Below, one piece after another: positions 7,785 through 14,904 of a DNA stretch of 19,402 nucleotides (within the stretch, counting starts at the first letter, position 1; every line of letters starts with the position of its first letter). The stretch lies in the NCBI GenBank assembly GCA_019313605.1, contig JAFDAW010000064.1, positions 1 to 19,402 of the forward strand, written 5' to 3'. Source of the stretch: Deltaproteobacteria bacterium (lineage in GTDB: Bacteria > Myxococcota_A > UBA9160 > SMWR01). A program made the translations under genes and the position numbers. A model generated the notes under the pieces. The model was not told the origin of the DNA. It searched no databases and saw only the letters and a list, made by a program, of their open reading frames with translations.

Positions 7785-8712
7785 TTGCAGATGCTCCTGA
7801 AGAAAGCGGGCCTCGTCCTTTTCGGCGTGTTGGTCGCATTACTGGCCGGCGAGCTGTTCCTGCGCGCGATCGGATTCGGGCAGCTCACGCCACAGATGAG
7901 CTTCGGCGTGAGAGCAAAGCAGGCGCTGGAGAAGGGCTATTTCGACCCCGATCAGACGCTATTCTGGAAAGCCCGCCCGAATCGGAATCCGCGCTTCCAA
8001 CGCGCAGCCAATCTCGTCCACCCCGACGCCCCGATAGCTCCGCGCGAGACGCGCCGGCGGCTCATCGTACTGGGAGCAAGGGCTTCGCTGGCTGCAGTCA
8101 CAGCTGCTCGCCGCCAATCCCGATGCCGTCGTGATCTATTTCGGCTGGAACGATCACTGGCGCACACCCGGCCGGACCGACAGACAGTACGAGCAATCGA
8201 TGCAGCCGGGCCGCCTCCGCTTGCTCAACCTGCTGAGCCGCCGCCCCGATCCCCCACCCTTTCGCGTTCCGCGGGACGAATACCGCGAGAATCTGCGATC
8301 GATGATCGATGAGGTGGTCCGGGCGAACGGGCGAGTCGTGTTGATCGCTGCGCCGTACCGATTCGTCGAGAAGAACCAGCGGCGCTATGTGAAGGACGCC
8401 TATCTCCTGCCCGAAGACGACGCACTCTCGATCCACCGATCGTATCTGGACATCGTTCGAGAATTCAGCGGTTGGGAAGGTGTCGCGATCCTCGGGGCCG
8501 ATGTCATCTTCGACACTCTGGGTGAAGCCCCTCCGTTGCTTCGCGACGACGGGATCCACTTCACCAACGAAGGCCAGCGCGTGATGGGCGCGTTGATCGC
8601 GGAGCAGATCCGGAGTGGAGCCGGCGACGACGGGAGCGCCGCGCCGGCCCTGTTGGACGCCGCACGCCGCACCCTCGCTGCGTCAAACGCAAACGGGGAC
8701 GTTGTTGAATAG
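7785..8712 (+). pseudogene. SGNH/GDSL hydrolase pseudogene with internal out-of-frame deletion
   Basis: The first part starts at TTG 7785 (GGAG 8 nt upstream) or ATG 7791. It encodes a membrane anchor (AGLVLFGVLVALLAGELFLRAIGFG) and the usual lead-in DQTLFWKARPN up to RLIVLG, where the GDS nucleophile block should begin. The remainder continues in the +1-shifted frame: SSYWEQGLRWLQSQLLAANP, then VIYFGWND (block III Asn), and DDGIHFTNEGQRVMG (block V Asp-x-x-His) to the stop at 8712. The segment that should hold the catalytic Ser and the following ~50 residues is absent. The same 15 bases (8061-8076) read LIVLG in one frame and SSYWE in the other, consistent with deletion between similar short sequences. 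A restart at 8131 could give a C-terminal fragment, but it would lack the nucleophile. The last residues GDVVE come from the palindrome at 8694-8763. The ~190 bp before this gene hold nothing else I can support. Confidence 0.85.
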
Positions 8713-8763
8713 TTGAATCGCGAACCACTGGGTTCGCGATTCAACTATTCAACAACGTCCCCG
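8694..8763. repeat. Perfect 33-bp inverted repeat with 4-nt loop between convergent genes
   Basis: The arms 8694-8726 and 8731-8763 are exact reverse complements around the loop ACTG. The arms contain CGGGGACGTTG at the outer end, a repeated TTGAATAG/TTGAAT in the middle and CGCGAACC at the loop. The element covers the stop codons of both convergent genes (8710-8712 on plus, 8745-8747 on minus), so both proteins would end GDVVE. It has no T-tract, so it is not a classical intrinsic terminator, though it could end transcription from both sides. It looks like a REP or small palindromic mobile element; that is inference. Confidence 0.95.
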
Positions 8764-10097
8764 CCTCTCTGCACAACGGGCGCCGCTCGCACCCCAGGGA
8801 TTGCCGCTGCGGCGCGCAAGCCGCTGGTGAGCGCGGATTCGAGACTTGGACCGACGAGATAGTCGCCCGCAAAAAAGAGCCGCGGAGAGCGATCAATGCG
8901 GCGACCGAAGCGAATCAAGCTCGTGAGATAACCCGGGTGGAAGATCGGGTACATCGGATCCGTACGCGAGATCGCATAATCCTGGGGCTTCAGGTGTCCG
9001 ACCGGTGTGCGCGCGAGCTCCCGGTCGACGAAGTCGACGATCTCGGAGTCGGGCGCTTCCCAGAGTCGATCGGTGGCACGTGTGGCGAGTGTGATGCGCA
9101 GCAGGCCCGCGCCCGGAGGCGCAAAGCCCGGCTTGCGATGTTCGACATCCAGCGCCGCTAGGCCCATCGCAGCCGATCGCGGGAACGATGCCGTATCGAA
9201 GGAGAGCGGCCGCGGTGCTCTCTTGAACATCAGCGATACCGAGATCTCCCGCGTGTAGTCGACTTGCTCGAAGAAGCCGCGCTCACCAGGGGTGAGCTTG
9301 GGACAGAGCGCCGCCACCTCACAACCGGGCAAGGCGACCACGACCGCGTCGGCCATCACCCATCACGCTTGACCATCGCGCCGGTAGTGGACGCGCGCGC
9401 CATCGGTTTCGGTTTCGATGCACTCGACCTCACAACCGAGTCGGAGCGGAATCTCTTCGGCCAGGCGATCGGTGAGAACACCCACTCCCCCCTTCAGGGT
9501 CTTTCGACGAACTCCGCCGAGCTCGGACCGCAACGCAATCCAACCGAAAGCCCGAGAAAGTTGCTCGGGCGCGCAACCAAAGCGGCGCGCGAAGTGGGGT
9601 GCCATGTAGTTGTCGAGGCACTCCCGCCCCACCACACGATCCAACGCCGACGAGAGATTTTCGCCGTCGAGTTCCGCGGCACGCTCCGGGTGTTGGCATT
9701 CGAGCTTCCGCCAGATCAGTGCGAGCTCGGCGGCCAGGGTCAAGAGCCGCGCTTTCGCTCCCGCGGAAAGCAGCTGCGACATGACCCATGTAGCGGGCGA
9801 GTCGAAATCCGCGCGGTGGAATCGGCCCTCGCGCAGAACGACCTCTCCTCCACTGGGAATTTCGCGGAGGCGATCGCCGATCCCGAGTTTCCAGGCGATG
9901 TCGCACAGATTGTGATCGTCGCTGTCGAAGCGCGCTGGACCCGATTCCAGCGTGAATCCATCGCGGACTTCACTTCGCGTGCGGCCACCCGATCGAACAC
10001 CCGCCTCGAGCACTTCGACTTCGTGCCCGGCGCGGCGCAACTCCCACGCGCAGCTGAGGCCGGCGGTGCCAGCCCCCACGACGACAACCGAATTCAT
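8745..10097 (-). pseudogene. FAD-dependent amine oxidoreductase (protoporphyrinogen-oxidase-like), interrupted by an in-frame TGA
   Basis: The ATG at 10097 starts a Rossmann FAD site (VVVVGAGTAGLSCAWEL; Gly8, Gly10, Gly13; Glu31 for the ribose; GGRTRS). The reading frame continues through a protoporphyrinogen-oxidase-like body to codon 245, where TGA (9365-9363) interrupts DGQA / WVMADAVVVALPG. The same frame then runs without a gap to a C-terminal FAD motif RLFFAGDYLVGPSLESALTSGLRAA and a stop at 8745. Together the two halves make about 450 residues, the usual full length. After the TGA come TGG, GTG (9359) and ATG (9356), so the second half could restart, but a single nonsense mutation is the simpler reading. 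It abuts the receiver gene upstream (TGA then ATG with no gap). The natural substrate (porphyrinogen or another amine/alkene) is not determined. The last residues GDVVE are encoded by the palindrome. Confidence 0.82.
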
Positions 10098-10481
10098 TCA
10101 GCCACTCCCGTTGGCGAGCGAGCGTTCAACCGCCTCTACCAACGCGCTCGGCGGAAACGGTTTGAGGAGAAAGACTCCGCCGTTCGCGCGCAGTCGGGAT
10201 CGAAGTGAATCCGAGAGCTCAGCACCACTGGTCAAGATCACCCCGGTCTGCGGCTGCTCTGCAGCGAGCACTTCGAGCACGGCACCCGCGCCATCGGGGC
10301 CGATCGCCGCGTCGAGCACGATCGTGTCGATCTCCGAGGGTGTTTTCCGCAACACGTCGATCGCGGTTTTGCCGTCCGCCGCAGACACCACTGCGTATCC
10401 CCGCTTCTCGAGTACGCGAACGAGCACGCGGAGAAGCTGGGACTCGTCTTCGGCGATGAGTACACGGGGCAAAGCGGTCAC
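10098..10481 (-). CDS. Stand-alone response regulator receiver (CheY-like)
   Basis: This 127-residue protein consists of a receiver domain only. The acidic pair is Glu11-Asp12, the phospho-acceptor is Asp57 in TIVLDAAIG, the switch Thr/Ser is Thr84-Ser85 in GVILTSGAE, and the conserved Lys is Lys107 in FLLKPF. No output domain follows, so it must act through a partner protein, and no histidine kinase is in the window. The start is a GTG at 10481, since the next codons upstream in frame contain no start before a stop. A TATGAT hexamer (10495-10490 on the minus strand) ends only 8 nt before this GTG and there is no Shine-Dalgarno, so the mRNA may be nearly leaderless. Its stop directly precedes the oxidoreductase start, indicating an operon. 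It is divergent from dnaE2. Confidence 0.9.
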   Translation of the reverse strand: MTALPRVLIAEDESQLLRVLVRVLEKRGYAVVSAADGKTAIDVLRKTPSEIDTIVLDAAIGPDGAGAVLEVLAAEQPQTGVILTSGAELSDSLRSRLRANGGVFLLKPFPPSALVEAVERSLANGSG

Positions 10482-10569
10482 TACGACGCATCATAACCTG
10501 CGGCCGAGCAAGTGGACCATTATCGAGGAGATTGGGGGCATTTCAGGCGGATCCATTTGCCAAAAGACG

Positions 10570-10591
10570 AAACTAAAGCGAAACTCAAGCG
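10570..10591 (+). repeat. 11-bp tandem direct repeat at the dnaE2 start
   Basis: AAACTAAAGCG (10570-10580) is followed directly by AAACTCAAGCG (10581-10591), with one mismatch. The last base is the G of the proposed GTG start of dnaE2. The helical-turn spacing would suit a regulator, but no function is shown. Confidence 0.7.
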
Positions 10592-13500
10592 TGCCCTCCC
10601 CCTCTTCTGACTACGTCGAACTCCGCTGCCAGAGCGCATTTACGTTCCTCGAGGCGGCCTCCAATCCCGAAGACCTCGCCGACCGCGCGGCAGAGCTCGG
10701 CTATCCCGCGCTGGCGCTCGGGGATGTCGGTGGCGTCTACGGCATCCCCCGCTTCCACCGGGCGGCGAGCGCAGCGGGGCTCCGGGCCATCGTCGGCGCA
10801 CAGATCTTCGTCGCCGACCCGAATGCGCGGCCAGCTCCCCTTCTCTTGTTGGTCGAGACGCAACGAGGATACGCGAACCTGTGTCGAATCCTGACCGCGA
10901 GCCACCGACGCGCGGCGAAAGGAGAAACCCTCAATCGCTGGGAGGAGATCGAAGAGTGCGCCGAAGGGCTCACCGCTTTGGCGCGCGGCGACGCCTCGCT
11001 CCAGATGTCGGTGCTCGACCGCGCCAACGCGATCTTTGGGTGCGGCCAACTCTGGGTCGACGTCTCGCGCCATCTGGATCGCGCCACCGAGGCTGCAGGG
11101 CGTCGGGCGGCAGCACTCGCAGAAGCCGCGCGTGTTCCCGTGGTCGCCACCAACGACGTGCGCCACGCGCGACCCGAGGGGCGCCAACTCTTCGACGCGC
11201 TGACCTGTCTGCGCTGGAAGACCTCTCTGGATCGAGCGGGCCGCCGCCTCGCCATCAACGCTGAGCGGCACCTGCGCTCGCCCCGCGAAATGGCAGCGTG
11301 TTTCGCCGATCGGCCCGATTGGGTTCGCGCCACCCGCGAGATCTCCGAGCGCTGCGCGTTTGGTCTGGAGAACCTCGGCTACCGCTTTCCCCTCTACCCC
11401 GTTCCCGTCGGAGAAACCCAGGCCTCCTACCTTCGACACCTCACCTGGCGCGGAGGCCGCGCCCGCTACGGCTCACCCATCCCACCACGTGCTCACGCGC
11501 AGCTCGAACACGAACTCGGCCTGATCGAGAAGCTCGGCCTGGACGGCTACTTCCTGATCGTTCACGACATCGTTCAGTTCGCACGCGACCAGAAGATCCT
11601 CGCCCAGGGGCGTGGATCTGCGGCCAACAGTGCCGTGTGTTACTCGCTCGGCATCACCGCTGTCGATCCGGTAGGGATGGATCTGCTCTTCGAGCGTTTT
11701 CTCTCCGAAGAGCGCGGCGAGTGGCCCGACATCGACCTCGATCTGCCCTCGGGTGAACCGCGCGAAAAGGTCATCCAATACGTCTTCGACAAATACAGGG
11801 CGCACGGTGCCGCGATGACGGCAGTCGTGATCACCTACCGCACGCGCATGGCCGTGCGCGAGATGGGCAAGGTGCTCGGCGTGGCACCCGACGCCATCGA
11901 CCGCCTCGCCAGGACGATTTCCAAATTCGAGCACCACGAGAATTTCCACGAATTCGAGCACCGCGAGAATTTCCACGAACTCGAGCACCGCGAGAATCTC
12001 GACGAACTCGCCAGCCTGCTCGAGCAGGCTGGTGTCGATCCCAGGTCTCCACGCATCGCCACACTGCTCGACCTGGTCGATCGCGTGCGCGGGTTGCCAA
12101 GGCATCTGGGCCAGCACACCGGTGGCGTGGTGATCTCTGCGGGGCGCCTCGACGAGGTCGTCCCGATCGAGCCCGCGACGATGGCCGGGCGCCGCGTCGT
12201 GCAGTGGGACAAAGAGGATTGTGCGGACCTCGGAATCGTCAAGATCGACCTGCTGGGGCTCGGCATGCTCGCAGCCATCGAGGACACCATCGAACTCGTC
12301 CGCGACCACGAGGGCGTGGCGGTCGATCTCGCCCATCTGCCCGCAGACGATCCCACTACCTACGAGATGATTTGCCGCGCCGATACCATCGGCACCTTCC
12401 AGATCGAAAGCCGCGCCCAGATGGCGACCCTGCCCCGCATGAAGCCCGCGTGCTTCTACGACCTCGTCGTAGAGGTCGCGATCATTCGCCCGGGCCCCAT
12501 CGTCGGACAGATGGTGAACCCCTATCTCAATCGCCGCGCGGGGCGCGAGCCGGTCACCTATCCGCACCCGTCCCTGGAACCGATCCTCGCGCGCACGCTC
12601 GGTGTACCGCTGTTTCAAGAGCAACTGCTTCGCATCGCGATGGTGGCGGCGGGCTTCAGCGGCGGCGAGGCCGAAGAGTTGCGCCGTGCAATGGGATTCA
12701 AGCGCTCCGTCGAGCGCATGGATCGCCTCGAATCACGGCTTCGAAGCGGCATGAACGAACGCGGCATCGTCGGTGACGACCAGGAGGCAATCGTCCGCGG
12801 GATCCACTCTTTTGCGCTTTACGGTTTTCCGGAATCCCACGCCGCATCATTCGCGTTGATCGCCTACGCGTCGGCGTTTCTCAAAGCCCATCACCCGGCC
12901 GCATTTCTGGCCGGTTTGCTCAACGCCTACCCGATGGGCTTCTACAACCCGGCCACGCTGGTCAAGGACGCGCAGCGGCACGGTGTCGAGGTGCGGCCGA
13001 TCGACGTCGCGCACTCGGATTGGCGCTGCACGCTCGAGGCGCCGCGCCACCTGAAAGCAGCCCCTCCAGTGCGACTGGGTCTGCGCTTTGCGAGCGGATT
13101 GCGCCGAGAGACGGGCAGCGCGGTCGAAGTCGAGCGCAACGCCGCGGCCTTCAGCAGCGTTGCCGATCTGACCAGGCGCGTGGCATTTCGGCGCGCTGAA
13201 ATCGACACCCTGGCCGAACTCGGCGCGCTCGCGAGCATCGATCGCGCCGCGTACAGCCGGCGCGCGGCGCTCTGGCAGGTGGCCGCGCTCGAGCGCAATC
13301 CCGACTCACTCTTCGCGGGCCTGCCTCCCGCCGAGGAAGTGTCGCCGCTGCCCGAAATGTCTGCGTTCGAACAGACGCTCGCCGACTACCGGCACAGCGG
13401 CCTCACCACGGGCCCTCAGATCCTCACCCATCTCCGACCGACGCTACGCAAAAGGGGAATCTTGTCCTCCGCCGATCTGAAGAGCGTGGCCGACGGGCGC

Positions 13501-13773
13501 CGGGTCAAGACCGCCGGACAGGTCATCGTTCGCCAGCGGCCGCGATCCGCCAAGGGGTTTTGCTTTCTGACCCTCGAGGATGAGACCGGCACCTCCAACG
13601 CGATCCTCACGCCCCAGATCTTCCGTCGCTTTCGCATCCCGCTGCACAACTCGGCCATCGTCCAGATCGAGGGGCCGATCCAGAACCAGGAGGGCGTCAC
13701 CCACGTTCGGGTCCAGCACCTCGAAGGCCTCAGCAAGCGCGGCCCTCTGCCCGAAGGACACGACTATCGCTAG
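10591..13773 (+). CDS. dnaE2: Error-prone DNA polymerase III alpha subunit DnaE2 (ImuC)
   Basis: This 1060-residue C-family polymerase is used in damage-induced mutagenesis. Domains in order: a PHP domain (about 8-220); polymerase palm with DIDLD (catalytic Asp382 and Asp384) and VKIDLLGLG (Asp553); fingers with TIGTFQIESRAQM and RPGPIVGQMVNPYL; the tandem helix-hairpin-helix part; and a C-terminal OB-fold (about 972-1050, GQVIVRQRPRSAKGFCFLTLEDETG), typical of DnaE2. The PHP metal site is degenerate: RCQS replaces the usual HxHS near residue 12, and DVGGVYG replaces DHDGLYG at 45. Residues 446-472 are three copies of a 9-residue unit. The GTG at 10591 is chosen because it lies 9 codons before the first PHP strand and no ATG, GTG or TTG in frame lies closer. 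No clear ribosome binding site precedes it. The stop TAG is the first part of the repeat unit at 13770. imuA and imuB are not next to it. Confidence 0.93.
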   Translation: MPSPSSDYVELRCQSAFTFLEAASNPEDLADRAAELGYPALALGDVGGVYGIPRFHRAASAAGLRAIVGAQIFVADPNARPAPLLLLVETQRGYANLCRILTASHRRAAKGETLNRWEEIEECAEGLTALARGDASLQMSVLDRANAIFGCGQLWVDVSRHLDRATEAAGRRAAALAEAARVPVVATNDVRHARPEGRQLFDALTCLRWKTSLDRAGRRLAINAERHLRSPREMAACFADRPDWVRATREISERCAFGLENLGYRFPLYPVPVGETQASYLRHLTWRGGRARYGSPIPPRAHAQLEHELGLIEKLGLDGYFLIVHDIVQFARDQKILAQGRGSAANSAVCYSLGITAVDPVGMDLLFERFLSEERGEWPDIDLDLPSGEPREKVIQYVFDKYRAHGAAMTAVVITYRTRMAVREMGKVLGVAPDAIDRLARTISKFEHHENFHEFEHRENFHELEHRENLDELASLLEQAGVDPRSPRIATLLDLVDRVRGLPRHLGQHTGGVVISAGRLDEVVPIEPATMAGRRVVQWDKEDCADLGIVKIDLLGLGMLAAIEDTIELVRDHEGVAVDLAHLPADDPTTYEMICRADTIGTFQIESRAQMATLPRMKPACFYDLVVEVAIIRPGPIVGQMVNPYLNRRAGREPVTYPHPSLEPILARTLGVPLFQEQLLRIAMVAAGFSGGEAEELRRAMGFKRSVERMDRLESRLRSGMNERGIVGDDQEAIVRGIHSFALYGFPESHAASFALIAYASAFLKAHHPAAFLAGLLNAYPMGFYNPATLVKDAQRHGVEVRPIDVAHSDWRCTLEAPRHLKAAPPVRLGLRFASGLRRETGSAVEVERNAAAFSSVADLTRRVAFRRAEIDTLAELGALASIDRAAYSRRAALWQVAALERNPDSLFAGLPPAEEVSPLPEMSAFEQTLADYRHSGLTTGPQILTHLRPTLRKRGILSSADLKSVADGRRVKTAGQVIVRQRPRSAKGFCFLTLEDETGTSNAILTPQIFRRFRIPLHNSAIVQIEGPIQNQEGVTHVRVQHLEGLSKRGPLPEGHDYR
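11926..12006 (+). repeat. Three 27-bp in-frame tandem repeats inside dnaE2
   Basis: The units 11926-11952, 11953-11979 and 11980-12006 encode FEHHENFHE, FEHRENFHE and LEHRENLDE. The first two differ at one base and the third has a few more changes. The insertion lies between the palm segment YRTRMAVREMGKVLG and the segment RVRGLPRHLGQHTGG and keeps the frame. Confidence 0.95.
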
Positions 13774-13900
13774 GAGCGTGACCCCAGAATGGGGTCATGC
13801 GACGCCGCGCAAGCTTTGGCCGAAGGCCAACGCGCAGCTAGGAGCGTGACTCCAGAATCGAGTCATGCGACGCCGCAAGCGAAGCCAACGGCTTCGCCCG
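13770..13900 (+). repeat. Two tandem structured repeat units (REP-like), 68 and 63 nt
   Basis: Unit 1 (13770-13837) and unit 2 (13838-13900) both begin CTAGGAGCGTGAC and contain GTCATGCGACGCCGC. Each has a first hairpin: TGACCCC-agaat-GGGGTCA in unit 1 and TGACTC-cagaatc-GAGTCA in unit 2, with one compensatory C-G to T-A pair. Each also has a second hairpin: TTGGCC-gaa-GGCCAA in unit 1 and GCGAAGCC-aac-GGCTTCGC in unit 2. A further CTAGCG follows at 13901. The TAG of the first unit is the dnaE2 stop. The stretch from here to 13974 holds no gene. Confidence 0.9.
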
Positions 13901-13962
13901 CTAGCGAAAAGCGGCGCCGCTCAGCGCGATCACACGCGCAATTCCAGAAACAACGCGCCGGC

Positions 13963-13968
13963 TATACT
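13963..13968 (+). promoter_or_regulatory. Candidate -10 element (TATACT) for the PDZ-M48 operon
   Basis: TATACT ends 6 nt before the ATG at 13975, so transcription would start at or next to the A of the start codon. No Shine-Dalgarno fits between. The -35 region is weak (near 13940-13946). If real, the mRNA is leaderless. Confidence 0.4.
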
Positions 13969-13974
13969 CCCGCC

Positions 13975-14904
13975 ATGCACAGGTTCGTTGCGGGCGCGCT
14001 CGCGATCAGTTGGATGGCGACGTCCGCCGCCGTTTCCAATGACCTGGCGCTTTCCGAAGCAGAAGTCACCGCTCAGCGCGAACGGCTCGCCCGCCTCGGC
14101 TTCGCGTTGATGCTCGAACGGCAGAAGCGACTGATTCGGGTGAGCTCCGCAATTCGCCTTCACGGTGCAGCGCTCTGCAACGACCAGCTAAGCCCGGTCA
14201 CGGGAATCGTGGCGACCACTTCTGCAGAACTCCCCGAAGCCTATCGCGAGACCGCCTATCGAAACCACGGCGTCGCAGACCTCTTGAAGGTGCTCTGGAT
14301 CCTGCCAGACTACCCCGCTGCCGAAGCGGGCTTGCGATCCGGCGACACCATTCTCGAGATCGACGGCCGCGAGAAACACACATCCGCGTATCTCGACCAA
14401 CGCGATCCGACGGATTCAAAGACCTTCACGGCTCTCAAGGTCGAGCGCGGCGGCGAGATTTTCGACCTCCAGTTCGAAGCCCGAAACGGCTGCTTTCGTC
14501 CGGCCGTGCTCTCGGTGCTCGACAACGTGGACGCCCACACGGAGGGTGCGCGCATGGTCGTCTACTCCGGCATGTTGCGCTTCGCAGAATCGGACGACGA
14601 GCTCGCGATCGTGCTCGCACACGAACTCGCTCACGAGCTGCTCGGTCAAAAGTTGAGCGTTGAGAACGCGGAGTCCGAGGCGGACTACCTGGGCCTCTAT
14701 CTCGTCGCCCGCGCGGGTTATGACGTCGCGGTGGCGACTGCATTTGCGAGACGACTCGGCGCGGAATTTCCGCTCGCGCTCGAAGAGCGCGCCGGGCACA
14801 TCCACCCGATCTCCGCGGCTCGCTCGATCGCATTGGCGGACACCCTGCGCGAGATCGAAGGAAAACTCGAACGCGGCGAGCCCCTCGAACCGAGGGCCCG
14901 ATGA
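13975..14904 (+). CDS. Periplasmic PDZ plus M48-type metallopeptidase (first of a paralogous pair)
   Basis: This 309-residue protein has a Sec signal peptide (AGALAISWMATSAAVS). A helical region follows with LMLERQKRLIRVSSAIRLHG. The PDZ-like domain spans about residues 95-170 (DYPAAEAGLRSGDTILEIDGRE). The C-terminal M48/gluzincin core has HELAH at 216-220 and the ExxAD ligand Glu233 (ESEADYLGLYLVARAGYD). Two Cys (GAALCNDQ and NGCFRP) are also conserved in the downstream paralogue and may form a disulfide across the PDZ. It is predicted to cleave or handle envelope proteins in the periplasm, possibly in quality control as for BepA-type M48 peptidases; the substrate is unknown. The ATG at 13975 opens the signal peptide. 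The stop overlaps the next start as ATGA, so the pair is co-translated. The PDZ lies before the catalytic core. Confidence 0.85.
   Translation: MHRFVAGALAISWMATSAAVSNDLALSEAEVTAQRERLARLGFALMLERQKRLIRVSSAIRLHGAALCNDQLSPVTGIVATTSAELPEAYRETAYRNHGVADLLKVLWILPDYPAAEAGLRSGDTILEIDGREKHTSAYLDQRDPTDSKTFTALKVERGGEIFDLQFEARNGCFRPAVLSVLDNVDAHTEGARMVVYSGMLRFAESDDELAIVLAHELAHELLGQKLSVENAESEADYLGLYLVARAGYDVAVATAFARRLGAEFPLALEERAGHIHPISAARSIALADTLREIEGKLERGEPLEPRAR

Noticed and set aside
7459..7839. Minus-strand open frame spanning the end of the CYKA gene and the gap after it
   Set aside because: Partly antisense to a supported gene, Arg/Ser-rich composition typical of shadow frames, no ribosome site.
9363..9365. 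Selenocysteine at the in-frame TGA of the oxidoreductase
   Set aside because: The position is not a known redox Cys site in this family and no SECIS-like hairpin was recognised just after it.
9264..10208. Plus-strand open frame of 314 codons opposite the oxidoreductase
   Set aside because: The minus strand carries clear FAD and receiver motifs; the plus frame has none.
11473..12624. Minus-strand open frame of 383 codons
   Set aside because: It mirrors dnaE2 codons in a GC-rich gene, has no family features, and contains the antisense of the 27-bp repeats.
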